Positions 8,401 to 14,703 of a stretch of DNA of 26,844 nt are shown here, in pieces (the stretch's first letter is position 1; every line of letters starts with the position of its first letter). Both the position numbers and the translations under genes were made by a program. Source of the stretch: an uncultured Johnsonella sp. GTDB lineage: Bacteria; Bacillota; Clostridia; Lachnospirales; Lachnospiraceae. The stretch spans positions 1 to 26,844 of the forward strand of contig CAAFUL010000034.1 in the NCBI GenBank assembly GCA_900766185.1, written 5' to 3'. The notes beneath the pieces are model-generated. The model searched no databases, was not told where the DNA came from, and worked only from the letters and a program-made list of their open reading frames with translations.

Positions 8401-9068
8401 TTGAGCTTTCCAAAATTTAAATTCAAAATTGCCTCTTTGCACTTCTGGATTCTATCCTTTACTAATTCTTGCAATAAAGGATTTACCGAAGACTTTTCTT
8501 CCCTTTGCTCTACCTCGGAAACAGCACTCGAGATTAGTGGTTTTCCAATTAAATTATTAACCCCTGCCATCATACGTCTTCTATCTTGAAAATAGTAATC
8601 CGCAACACGCTTATGTTTTCTAAGTAGCGTAAAAATATCTTTATCTGTTACCAATTCCAATTCTATTGACGCAGAAGAAAGCACATCCTGAAACTTTTTA
8701 AAACGATCTGAGTCCTTGGATATAACCTTGTTACAAAATAAATACACTCTGCCAAGCTGACCGTTATAATATCCCACCGCCTGCTTTAAGGATTTGAGAA
8801 TTTGGCTGTTGCTTATCGATTTCTCAAAATACTTAGCTTGAAAACTTATTAGTTTTTGCGGCTCGCCATCATCCCTTATTGGTTCAAGAATCGGTAGAAC
8901 TTCCACTCCCGGATTATTATGATCCGAATGTGGGTTTCTTGTTTCATGGAGATATTCGCAATAAAACAGGTCTCTGCACATATCTTCAAAAGCATCAGTT
9001 GCGTTATCATTAAAAACAGCAAATTGATACCAGTTTAAATTTGGATATATAGTGCTTTGATTCATCAT
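5442..9068 (-). CDS. large nuclease-like protein: PD-(D/E)xK + helical repeats + GreA/B-C-like + PIN-like
   Basis: This is an intact frame of 1208 residues. Residues 15-165 look like a PD-(D/E)xK fold: FEDMCRDLF helix (27-35), GVEV with E56, and FQAK with Q77/K79, then VYLFCNK. Residues 200-790 are all-helical TPR-like repeats (for example 455-510 and 740-770). Residues 803-865 (VTLKSGDEIWSVALDSES...KLLGGGRKQVYKIRGKSYEV) resemble the GreA/GreB C-terminal fold. Residues 965-1135 resemble a PIN domain: LDCVVES (E970), ITIPESYVEFF, LDGLIVA (D1094) and YICDD (D1109/D1110). Two putative nuclease domains joined by a repeat scaffold suggest phage defence; this is inference. An AGGAGA site lies too close to the first ATG, so Met2 (9065) may be the real start. 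The last codons GL-stop lie in the flanking IS end, so the natural C-terminus may have been cut. It follows a decayed BrxA-like gene by 29 bases. Confidence 0.75.
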   Translation of the reverse strand: MMNQSTIYPNLNWYQFAVFNDNATDAFEDMCRDLFYCEYLHETRNPHSDHNNPGVEVLPILEPIRDDGEPQKLISFQAKYFEKSISNSQILKSLKQAVGYYNGQLGRVYLFCNKVISKDSDRFKKFQDVLSSASIELELVTDKDIFTLLRKHKRVADYYFQDRRRMMAGVNNLIGKPLISSAVSEVEQREEKSSVNPLLQELVKDRIQKCKEAILNLNFGKLKSELKVLNDAIEVDSRISFYQFILALHDHEKLDDLICNISENYKEEAYWLKNLCKKPRDICIEEICGFSPETQIISWIFIFSEQRWDNIIAQYKNRCDIAPEAVKAFDFHYALALFNLRKENEAHSVLSEMYQKYHESRFALYDICAQLNQANKNYIYGNANREQNVKSLLNELDRVKERSKDQLAVNGNLIATIELQSCFNLGATDKSYIEDAISRYEGYPENVRTFDGVRLFMALCYEMGGNLEKSVELLSQCAWREDEEIATRYLTLLIELKQPEKAIDSYNQIKVVTPRTESVYLLALYRTKNEQYENLLIDAVHKFNTSIEDLFFYGFYVEDEELFRRVVMPELTRLLKDGLDGLDMQTKAGLLAVFAHNGEIEAIEIVLETIQDAEVINMFVVHDIYKCLFAVSHREYESWRNDKETDQEMIRIERISNRFYENDILKQQFLQIKMMCAAVSHMDYSMLKFSKELFEYTHDVQTARNIIALLCKRNETRKEEYEPYLEALMDSEDPQISIFASSALWKLGKYDEADFFAYKAIYNLNGRDDFDVYKGVFGYHNLSMQRLNQLPERKAISDNMIVTLKSGDEIWSVALDSESDFGDKKNHSLGVEHINRNDQIYNKLLGGGRKQVYKIRGKSYEVVDFEPREITVGRFIFRKIAENPDKFNVRTISSENPEEMVKQLLVLSDQRDHIKKLTDSYNFKDNQLGIPIDFFDNGNYEKYIATMQYLLYTKGLAYYAGEQRLDCVVESRYIPSLSTFVLLAMHDWLDELDLLRDYITIPESYVEFFKEQYASELSTQMVSGGSLVPLDDGKFTIMERDKRIPEIWERIISKCESYMITTVTDDERISFEVIENYTWERLFGKINIDKMQLDGLIVANREKGVYICDDLFFRKIATAKRIKNINFATLLYINDDIDRVMPIILELSKTNYLYTPIRSRNAEELEQLFDNLLDGEMKNSYYLDVFNDYLNAWNQAMRETFDENGNGL

Positions 9069-9097
9069 TCTCCTGCTCTTCCTTTCGTATTATTAGG

Positions 9098-9803
9098 CTA
9101 ATCTTTCAGTGAAAATGCCACTGCCCCACCAAATCCGCTCATCGTGTATTTCTCGCTCTACATAATAAGCAGTTCCTTATTTACCGAATACTTGAACGGG
9201 AACAGTGTATTCAATCCAGTTCTGTATATGAATAACAACTACTGCCGTCAACTTTCATTCCCTGAGCGATAACAAAATCAAGCACCTGTCATTTGTAATT
9301 GGGATTTTATGAATCACATATCTTGGCTTAGTTTCGTTCCTAAGAATATCCATCTCTTTAAACGTAAGCGTTATCCTTCTTGTCGTTGCTTCCAACGTTC
9401 CGCACTCGCCTCAGGCATCGTATAATTTCTACTTCAAAGCCGGATTCGTGATCTCATCATTAAAATCGAACAGTTTTCCCATAATCTTGCAGACATCCTT
9501 GAATACTGGATATGTAAGGCAAAGCATCAGATACTGTACCAGTTCCGAACAATCAGGATGCTCTTTCAACACTTCCAATGCATTTTTTCTGACGGCATCC
9601 AGTTCTTCTGACGGATAGTACCACACATTCATCAGAATTTCCCTTGTCTTATGTAGCCTTACTGGACTGTCAATTTCATAAGACTGATACTCATTCAACT
9701 TCCCTTTATATTCAGCCTCCGGATGATTGTCCTGCAGCATTCTTACCGCTTCATTCAGCCATGATAATCATATACTGCCAGCATAACCTACCATCTTAGC
9801 CAT
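9098..9803 (-). pseudogene. BrxA-like (DUF1819-type) gene, decayed
   Basis: From ATG 9803 one frame reads MAKMVGYAGSI, a TGA (9768-9770), then LSWLNEAVRMLQDN. It continues with SPVRLHKTREILMNVWYYPS, CSELVQYLMLCLTYPVFKDV and DEITNPALK, a TAG (9429-9431), KLYDA, a TGA (9411-9413), and GTLEATTRRITLTFKEMDIL followed by KPRYVIHKIPITN. After frameshifts it ends LFPFKYSVNKELLIM-stop-SEKYTMSGFGGAVAFSLKD (two runs), with a TAG at 9098-9100. Together this is a small helical protein of about 230 residues with a winged-helix-like middle. It resembles the NusB-like BrxA/DUF1819 proteins of BREX-type islands. The resemblance is from pattern only and I hold it loosely. An open stretch of 103 residues (9429-9740) is part of it, not a separate gene. 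It lies between the pglZ fragment and the 1208-residue gene. Confidence 0.5.
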
Positions 9804-9818
9804 TGTTCTACACCACTC

Positions 9819-10023
9819 TATGGCTCTTTGTTTCCGTCTCAACGCTGGACTTCATGAGCTTACCCATACCTGTACAAGGTGTATTTCCATGATCCGTGCT
9901 GATATAAACATCAAAACCTGCCGCCAGCATCCTGCGAACTGTTCCGATAAGCTTACCTTACTTCATAAGCAAAGAGATATCATTATATATTCCGGTACGC
10001 CCCTGAAGCTGTCCGTGTACCAT
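9819..10023 (-). pseudogene. pglZ: PglZ-domain protein fragment
   Basis: The minus strand reads MVHGQLQGRTGIYNDISLLM, K-stop-GK, then LIGTVRRMLAAGFDVYISTD and HGNTPCTGMGKLMKSSVETE, ending TKSHRVV-stop. The STDHGN motif with the preceding hydrophobic strand and the following G-x-GK...ETE...R is the metal-binding end of the alkaline-phosphatase-like PglZ domain. PglZ is a core protein of BREX and related phage-defence systems. Only about 68 residues remain. The 5' side is cut by the IS3 remnant at 10024, and the 3' side is lost before the BrxA-like gene begins at 9803. It is certainly non-functional. Confidence 0.75.
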
Positions 10024-10265
10024 GTTATCAATTTTTTAATGACCTCAAAAAAGAGGAGTGTAACCGCAGAACCTGCCAAAACACGAATGTGCTGAAACTC
10101 TCATCATTTCAATACATTGATGGATTATACAACACCAAAAGACCACACGGTTCGTTAGGGCTCATGAGCCCTAACGAAAAGGAGAGGGATTATTACTCAA
10201 GCAAATAAAGCGCCGATTTATAGAATTCTTCGCATTTTTGTGTCTATTTGCTTGACTATAGTCCA
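10024..10265 (+). mobile_element. IS3-family OrfB 3' end (copy 2)
   Basis: This is a direct repeat of 5215-5451 at roughly 85-90% identity by eye, including NEKERDYYSSK, the small hairpin and the same 26-base right terminal repeat (10240-10265). Its left edge cuts the PglZ fragment. Copies 1 and 2 therefore bound the 5452-10023 block on both sides in the same orientation. Confidence 0.85.
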
Positions 10266-10384
10266 ATTGTCATATCAAATCCTCTCCGTCAATTCTGCGG
10301 TTTTTATCTATATCTCCCATAAATATTAGGACATTAAGCTCAAAGATGGTCCTCCTTCTTTATTTCTGATAAGTTTGCCATATC
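10266..10384. other. short degraded stretch after the ORF6N gene
   Basis: On the minus strand a fragment reads FELNVLIFMGDIDKNRRIDG and then EDLI-stop before running into the IS3 end. It could be the start of a gene downstream of the ORF6N gene that the IS remnant cut off. No start codon with a ribosome site is clear. Confidence 0.3.
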
Positions 10385-11278
10385 CTACCTCACCTTATTG
10401 ATCAAATCCCGAACCATTTTTCCATCTTCAATCTTTGTTATCGCAAAACTCTTCTTGCCTGCATCTTTTATGGATGCTCCTATAAAATATCCTTCTTTGT
10501 CATCTATGATCAAAAAACGATCATGAAAATCTGTGATTGTTTTCACACTCAAACTCGGGTACTGAGCATTAAACTTGTTGATATCTTTTGTTGTTAAACT
10601 GCCTTTTCCAGCTGTTACTATCAATACATCAACTCCTGAATTCTTCTTACAAAGCATATTTAGCGTATTTAGATCCACATAATTATCGATCAAGATCAGT
10701 TTGCTCTGTGCTTTTTCAATTAGACCTGTAATACAACTAAAGGCATCATAAATTTGCCCATCAAAAAAGATCTTTTGTTTTACCTCTGTATTGCTCGCAA
10801 TGTAGTTGAATACTTCTTCGAGTTTCTTGTCAGTATCTAATTGTTTCAATTCTACTCTATCTAATCTCGAAAAAAGCTGTTGATTTGAAAATAGAAACTT
10901 TCTCATTTCTACAAAGCTATTCATAATCCTTATGCTTACTTCTACTGCGATATCACTTTTAAGAACGGCTGATAGCATTGCAATACCTTGTTCTGTAAAA
11001 GCGTAAGGCATATATCTTCTGCCTCCATGAGCATGATCTTCACTTGAGGTCGCAATTTGCGACCTCAAGTTTTCATATTCTTCCTTTGTTAGCCGGAACA
11101 TAAACTCAGCAGGAAACCTATTCTTATTTCTGCTTACTTGCTCATTTAATCTCTTAGTTGTTACTTGATATAAACTAGCCAAGTCACTATCAAGCATCAC
11201 CTGCTTCCCTCGGATGGTATAGATTATATCGGTGATATTTGTTTCATCTATCAGTATCAAAGCATTCTCATCTTTCAT
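10385..11278 (-). CDS. ORF6N-domain protein (phage antirepressor type)
   Basis: The 297-residue protein has an ORF6N DNA-binding domain at about residues 16-110. Hallmarks are IRGKQVMLDSDLASLYQVTT, RNKNRFPAEFMFRLT, the segment LRSQIATSS, GGRRYMPYAFTEQGIAMLS and NSFVEMRKF. A helical linker follows, then residues 165-297 form an alpha/beta domain with QSKLILIDNYVD, a variant HxR motif in DFHDRFLIIDD, and FIGASIKDAGKKSFAI. That domain resembles the phospholipase-D-like domains often attached to ORF6N. Such proteins are accessory genes from prophages and mobile islands; their target is not known here. The HTH gene upstream ends 3 bases before its start, so they form one unit. A perfect palindrome lies inside the coding region at 11042-11070. 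Confidence 0.85.
   Translation of the reverse strand: MKDENALILIDETNITDIIYTIRGKQVMLDSDLASLYQVTTKRLNEQVSRNKNRFPAEFMFRLTKEEYENLRSQIATSSEDHAHGGRRYMPYAFTEQGIAMLSAVLKSDIAVEVSIRIMNSFVEMRKFLFSNQQLFSRLDRVELKQLDTDKKLEEVFNYIASNTEVKQKIFFDGQIYDAFSCITGLIEKAQSKLILIDNYVDLNTLNMLCKKNSGVDVLIVTAGKGSLTTKDINKFNAQYPSLSVKTITDFHDRFLIIDDKEGYFIGASIKDAGKKSFAITKIEDGKMVRDLINKVR
11042..11070. repeat. perfect 14-bp-arm palindrome inside the ORF6N gene
   Basis: The arms ACTTGAGGTCGCAA and TTGCGACCTCAAGT are exact reverse complements around one T at 11056. They encode residues N70-S79 (NLRSQIATSS). The core GTCGCAA-N-TTGCGAC recurs, with other flanking stem bases, in the RhuM palindrome at 3556-3586. Confidence 0.95.
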
Positions 11279-11281
11279 GTA

Positions 11282-11485
11282 CTAATCCTCCACAAAATCC
11301 AATATATCACTCGGAGTGAGATTCATTGCTCTACATATTTTTTCTAAGTTTTTCATGGATATATATTCGTCTTTGCCCATATTTGCTAAGGTATTTGAGG
11401 TAATTCCTGTGAGCTTGATTAGGTCGGTTCTTTTCATATTCTTTTCTATTAAATGGATCCATAATTTTTTATAAGAAACACTCAT
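11282..11485 (-). CDS. Cro/C1-type HTH regulator
   Basis: The small 67-residue protein is almost entirely one XRE-type helix-turn-helix. KKLWIHLIEKNMKRTDLIKL is helices 1-2, TGITSNTLANMGKDEYISMK is the turn and recognition helix, and NLEKICRAMNLTPSDILDF is helices 4-5. A GGAGGT site lies 5 bases before ATG 11485. It overlaps nothing but is only 3 bases from the ORF6N gene, which it probably controls together with itself. Confidence 0.85.
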   Translation of the reverse strand: MSVSYKKLWIHLIEKNMKRTDLIKLTGITSNTLANMGKDEYISMKNLEKICRAMNLTPSDILDFVED

Positions 11486-11507
11486 AAAGCACCTCCAAAA
11501 TTATTTT

Positions 11508-11537
11508 AATTATACCACATAAAATAGCGAAAACACA
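11508..11537 (-). promoter_or_regulatory. promoter of the HTH/ORF6N operon
   Basis: On the minus strand TATAAT (11508-11513) is preceded by TTGTGT with an 18-base spacer and is followed about 20 bases later by the GGAGGT ribosome site of the HTH gene. Confidence 0.5.
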
Positions 11538-11675
11538 ACCTGAAATTACTTTTAAAAAATGTGACCGACTTATAAAAATGCCTCCATCTCACATCTCACA
11601 AAAATTGATTTACCTAAGTTAAATTTCTTTTTTATACGAAAAAGGAGATATATCTTCAACACCTCCTCGCACTCT

Positions 11676-12032
11676 TTAATTCTCACTGATTTCCTTCGTC
11701 CTTTTAAGCAGCAGCGAATGAATACTCCAAAGTTCCTTCGAAAATCTCTCTATAGACTTCTTCATGTCTTCAATGTCATCTCGATAAATAATCCCCGTTT
11801 GATTCACTCTTTTTGCAATCTGATTTAGGCTATTTGTAGCGTTAGATAACAAGCCTTGGAGATCTCTGAAAGGTTGTAAATCTACTTCGTAAATCTCTTT
11901 TTCCATAACACATTTGCGAATAAAATGGCTCATCGTTCTACATTTTGCAAGCTTCATCTTCTCCTTGAAAAGCTCTTTTTCTTTACCACTTAGATAAATC
12001 TTCAACTGGTGATTTCTCTCTCTATTTTCCAT
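11676..12032 (-). CDS. mobC: MobC-family relaxosome accessory protein
   Basis: The 118-residue protein shows the MobC pattern. It has a ribbon-helix-helix-like start (HQLKIYLSGKEKELFKEKM), then CRTMSHFIRKCVMEKEIYEV and the conserved LLSNATNSLNQIAKRVNQTG, followed by a basic helix. MobC proteins bind near oriT and help the relaxase open DNA for conjugal transfer. AAAGGAGATG sits 5 bases before ATG 12032. The relaxase gene that normally overlaps or follows mobC is absent: downstream at 11520-11675 only a short frame begins after GAGGAGGT and soon stops. The hairpin-rich oriT-like stretch lies directly upstream. The element is therefore at best mobilisable in trans. Confidence 0.75.
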   Translation of the reverse strand: MENRERNHQLKIYLSGKEKELFKEKMKLAKCRTMSHFIRKCVMEKEIYEVDLQPFRDLQGLLSNATNSLNQIAKRVNQTGIIYRDDIEDMKKSIERFSKELWSIHSLLLKRTKEISEN

Positions 12033-12060
12033 ATCTTACATCTCCTTTGGAATAATTTCG

Positions 12061-12204
12061 GGGTCTTAGGGTTCTCCCTAACAAGTCGTACTGCAAAGAC
12101 ATGCGGACACAAGCGGTGAGCTTGTGGGTTTTGCTTTAGCAAAACTACTGACAAAAATTGATATCGAACATCGTGCAAGATTGGCACGAGTAGTATCAAT
12201 TTTT
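12061..12204. other. oriT: oriT-like cluster of hairpins upstream of mobC
   Basis: Four stem-loops stand in a row: TTAGGG-TTCT-CCCTAA (12066-12081), ACAAGC-GGTGA-GCTTGT (12109-12125), GTTTTGC-TTTA-GCAAAAC (12128-12145), and a long one with arms AAAAATTGATA (12153-12163) and TATCAATTTTT (12194-12204) that contains an inner CGTGC/GCACG stem. Repeated perfect inverted repeats immediately before mobC are the usual shape of an oriT. The nick site is not identified. Confidence 0.5.
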
Positions 12205-12205
12205 C

Positions 12206-12225
12206 GTAGATGAGTACTCATCTAC
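12206..12225. repeat. 20-bp perfect palindrome GTAGATGAGTACTCATCTAC
   Basis: The sequence equals its own reverse complement over 20 bases. It lies directly after the oriT-like hairpins and just before the IS110 leader region. It could be a protein-binding site, or it could mark the insertion boundary of the IS. Confidence 0.8.
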
Positions 12226-12248
12226 TGTGCTTGCTCATATACTAATAG

Positions 12249-12485
12249 TATAAGAACAGCTCTAAGCATAGTTCTTATAAATGAACCTAATCATCTATGA
12301 TAAAATTATAGATATTAGGGATGAAATGGGATTGTTTTATGTGCTTGCTGGGTTTCCAACTTAGGAATTACTCATTTCGTAGACTCCACCCTCATTCCAT
12401 TACCTTTCATCTTTTCGGTTGGTTAGGTTCATTTATTGATTACCTGTATAACTCGTGAGCCTGTTGTGGTTTTGGATTAACAGGG
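12249..12485 (+). ncRNA. candidate bridge RNA / noncoding left end of the IS110 element
   Basis: The roughly 260 bases before the transposase are gene-free and structured. TATAAGAAC pairs with GTTCTTATA (12249-12279). CCTAAT..TCTAT (12286-12298) pairs with ATAGA.ATTAGG (12308-12319). A long-range 12-base stem joins AAATGAACCTAA (12279-12290) to TTAGGTTCATTT (12423-12434), sharing bases with the previous stem. CCTGTT..AACAGG closes near 12455-12485. IS110-group elements encode a bridge RNA in this position, with target-binding and donor-binding loops. Which loops those are cannot be assigned without the element ends. Confidence 0.45.
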
Positions 12486-12510
12486 CATCCCAAATTATAG
12501 GAGGTATATT

Positions 12511-13788
12511 ATGTCAGAAAAAATTGTTGTAGGAATTGATGTGAGTAAGTCTTTCAGTGACATCTGTATTCTATCACCTAATAATGATATTATCAAAAGA
12601 ATGAAAATTTCTAATGATGTTATTGGTATGCAGTCGCTCATCTCTGTACTTGAAAAAGTAGAAAATGAGTATGAAGACAGAGCAGTAATTATCATGGAAG
12701 CTACTGCACACTATCATCAAATTTTAGCTAATTTTTTCCGTAAGCATAATTATGAAGTCATTGTAATTAATCCGATTCAAAGTGGAGCATTGAAAAATAT
12801 CAATATCCGAAAAATCAAATCAGATAAAACGGATGCATATAATATAGCGTTGCTATATCGTATTAAAAATTACAATGAAACAATTACACACTCAGATACC
12901 GTTAACAGTATCAAAAAGCTTTGCAGACAACACAAAGAATTGACGGATGAAATCGTGGAACACATCAACCGCTTAATCGCTTTTTTAGACATTTCTTTTC
13001 CGGATTACAAGAAAGTATTTCCGGACTTGCAAGGGAAAACACCTTTGTCTTTGCTTGAAAAATATCCTACTGTACAAGATGTCTTATCTCCTGAAAATAA
13101 GCAAGACATGATTCAGCTGATAAAAGAAAATTCACACAAAAGCTATTCCTATGCCGAAGCAAAGTATGAAAAACTATTGCAAGTAGCTGAAAAATCTATT
13201 GAAGTTTGTATAGTAAACCTTAGTTCAGCAGTACTTATTCAAACAACGGTAAGTGTTATTTTCAGTTTACAGGAAGCTTTGAAAGCAATCAATGATGAAA
13301 TCAAAAGACTATCTCTGTTAGATGAAAAGTTTCATAAAGAAATAGTACTTTTACAAAGTATTCCGGGCGTTGGAGAGTACACAGCATGTGTCGTTTTATC
13401 AGAGCTAGGAGATGTATCCAATTTCTCAAAGCCGAAAGAATTAGTTGCCTTCTTTGGCTTGGATCCGGGAGTATCCCAAAGCGGAACATACAATAGGAAA
13501 AACAATAAAATCTCTAAACGAGGATCACCTCATGTTCGCTTAATTCTCCATATGTTGGCAAAGTCTAATGTGTATCCGAATCGCAACAGAGAGTATTTAA
13601 ATCCTGTTATGCGAGCTTATTTTGAAAAGAAAATAGCTGAAAAACCGTACAAAGTTGTAATGTGTGCAATTATGCGAAAGATGGTTCAAATTATTTTTGC
13701 TGTTCTTAGAAACCAAAAATCATTTGAATTAAGAACACCTGAAGAACATCAAAAACTAATTCGGAAAAATAGTAAGCTAGCCGCATAA
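12511..13788 (+). CDS. IS110-family transposase
   Basis: The 425-residue protein has the N-terminal RuvC-like DEDD domain (GIDVSKSFSDICIL with the first Asp near residue 10; VIIMEATAHYH; KSDKTDAYNIALLYR supplying the two late Asp). A coiled middle follows, then the C-terminal Transposase_20 domain with QSIPGVGEYTACVVLSELG, FFGLDPGVSQSGTYNRK and SKRGSPHVRLILHMLAKS. The length is normal for IS110 and the frame is intact. A good AGGAGG site is 8 bases before the ATG. The enzyme recombines DNA guided by a bridge RNA encoded in the element's noncoding end. It separates the mobC/oriT part from the TetR-ABC operon. Confidence 0.95.
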   Translation: MSEKIVVGIDVSKSFSDICILSPNNDIIKRMKISNDVIGMQSLISVLEKVENEYEDRAVIIMEATAHYHQILANFFRKHNYEVIVINPIQSGALKNINIRKIKSDKTDAYNIALLYRIKNYNETITHSDTVNSIKKLCRQHKELTDEIVEHINRLIAFLDISFPDYKKVFPDLQGKTPLSLLEKYPTVQDVLSPENKQDMIQLIKENSHKSYSYAEAKYEKLLQVAEKSIEVCIVNLSSAVLIQTTVSVIFSLQEALKAINDEIKRLSLLDEKFHKEIVLLQSIPGVGEYTACVVLSELGDVSNFSKPKELVAFFGLDPGVSQSGTYNRKNNKISKRGSPHVRLILHMLAKSNVYPNRNREYLNPVMRAYFEKKIAEKPYKVVMCAIMRKMVQIIFAVLRNQKSFELRTPEEHQKLIRKNSKLAA

Positions 13789-13803
13789 ATTATTAAAAGT
13801 GTT

Positions 13804-13831
13804 GCCTCAAAAAAAAGAAAATGCGTGAGGC
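13804..13831 (+). terminator. hairpin after the IS110 transposase
   Basis: GCCTCA (13804-13809) pairs with TGAGGC (13826-13831) around an A-rich loop, 15 bases after the stop. The following TTATTTG is a weak U-tract, so this may be either a weak terminator or part of the element's right end. Confidence 0.4.
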
Positions 13832-14009
13832 TTATTTGCTATGCACATTTTTAGGTTTTGTAACTGAAAAATATTCTAACAATTTTTAAAAATAACTATT
13901 GACTTTCCTTAGTTGGTCTAAAAAGTGTAATCTATGGAGTGAATATCAAGCAAATTTTAAATTTGTTTTTTGATTATACCATAAGGACTCTACAATTTTT
14001 ACAAGCGAC

Positions 14010-14059
14010 TTGACAAATATTGAATTTCAATTTATTATTAAATATATATTCAATATTGA
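14010..14059 (+). promoter_or_regulatory. tetR promoter with overlapping operator half-sites
   Basis: TTGACA (14010-14015) and TATTAT (14033-14038) are separated by 17 bases. AATATTGAAT (14016-14025, in the spacer) is matched by its reverse complement ATTCAATATT (14048-14057) just downstream of the -10. Locally, ATTGAATTTCAAT and TCAATATTGA are also palindromic. The same arms recur before the ABC genes, so this is the likely binding site of the TetR protein, implying autorepression. Confidence 0.75.
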
Positions 14060-14077
14060 TGCAGAAAGAGGTGTGCT

Positions 14078-14650
14078 ATGGCACAAGTATTAAAAGAAGA
14101 AGTTAGAAATAGAATACTTGAAGCGGCAGAAAAAGTATTTTATAAAAGGGATTATAGAGGTGCTAAATTAACAGAAATTGCAAAAGAAGCAGATATTCCT
14201 GTGGCACTAATTTATACCTATTTCAAAAACAAGGAAGTTTTGTTTGATGCAGTAGTAAGTTCTGTTTATATAAACTTCGAGTCAGCTTTTAATGAGGAAG
14301 AATCTTTGGAAAAAGGTTCTGCTTCTGAAAGGTTTGATGAAGTTGGAGAAAATTATATTCATGAACTTTTAAAAGAGCGTAAGAAGTTAATTATTTTAAT
14401 GGATAAGAGCTCAGGTACAAAGCATACAGAAGCAAAACAAAAACTCATATCTCAAATGCAGGTTCATATTGAAGTAAGTTTAAAAAGACAATCGAAACAG
14501 GAATATGATCCAATGCTTGCCCATATTTTAGCCAGTAACTTTACGGAGGGGCTTCTTGAAATAGCAAGGCACTATCAAAGTGAAAAGTGGGCAAAAGATA
14601 TGCTAAAACTCATTGCAAGGTGTTATTACAAGGGAGTGGAATCCCTATAA
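14078..14650 (+). CDS. TetR/AcrR family regulator
   Basis: The 190-residue protein has the N-terminal TetR helix-turn-helix at about residues 8-55: RILEAAEKVFYKRDYRGAKL, TEIAKEADIPVALIYTYFKN and KEVLFDAVV. A helical ligand-binding and dimerisation domain completes the protein. An AGAGGTG site precedes the ATG. It lies upstream of the ABC/ECF transporter genes and is separated from them by a terminator-like hairpin and a second operator. It probably represses both itself and the transporters until it binds an effector, which cannot be told from the sequence. Confidence 0.9.
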   Translation: MAQVLKEEVRNRILEAAEKVFYKRDYRGAKLTEIAKEADIPVALIYTYFKNKEVLFDAVVSSVYINFESAFNEEESLEKGSASERFDEVGENYIHELLKERKKLIILMDKSSGTKHTEAKQKLISQMQVHIEVSLKRQSKQEYDPMLAHILASNFTEGLLEIARHYQSEKWAKDMLKLIARCYYKGVESL

Positions 14651-14665
14651 TCAGCACTAAAAAAT

Positions 14666-14690
14666 AGACTTTGCGTAATCAGCAAAGTCT
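14666..14690 (+). terminator. hairpin between tetR and the ABC genes
   Basis: AGACTTTGC and GCAAAGTCT are exact complements around GTAATCA, 16 bases after the tetR stop, and TACTTT follows. It may partly end the tetR transcript before the second operator. Confidence 0.6.
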
Positions 14691-14703
14691 TACTTTAAAG
14701 CTA

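Noticed and set aside
9429..9740. Separate 103-residue gene
   Set aside because: Coherent sequence continues in the same frame on both sides of its ends across stop codons, so it is only the longest open part of a decayed ~230-residue gene.
9820..10095. Plus-strand open frame of 91 codons
   Set aside because: It is the antisense shadow of the PglZ fragment and crosses the IS3 boundary; it has no ribosome site.
11600..11675. Short frame after GAGGAGGT downstream of mobC as a relaxase start
   Set aside because: It codes for about 29 residues without any relaxase motif and then stops.
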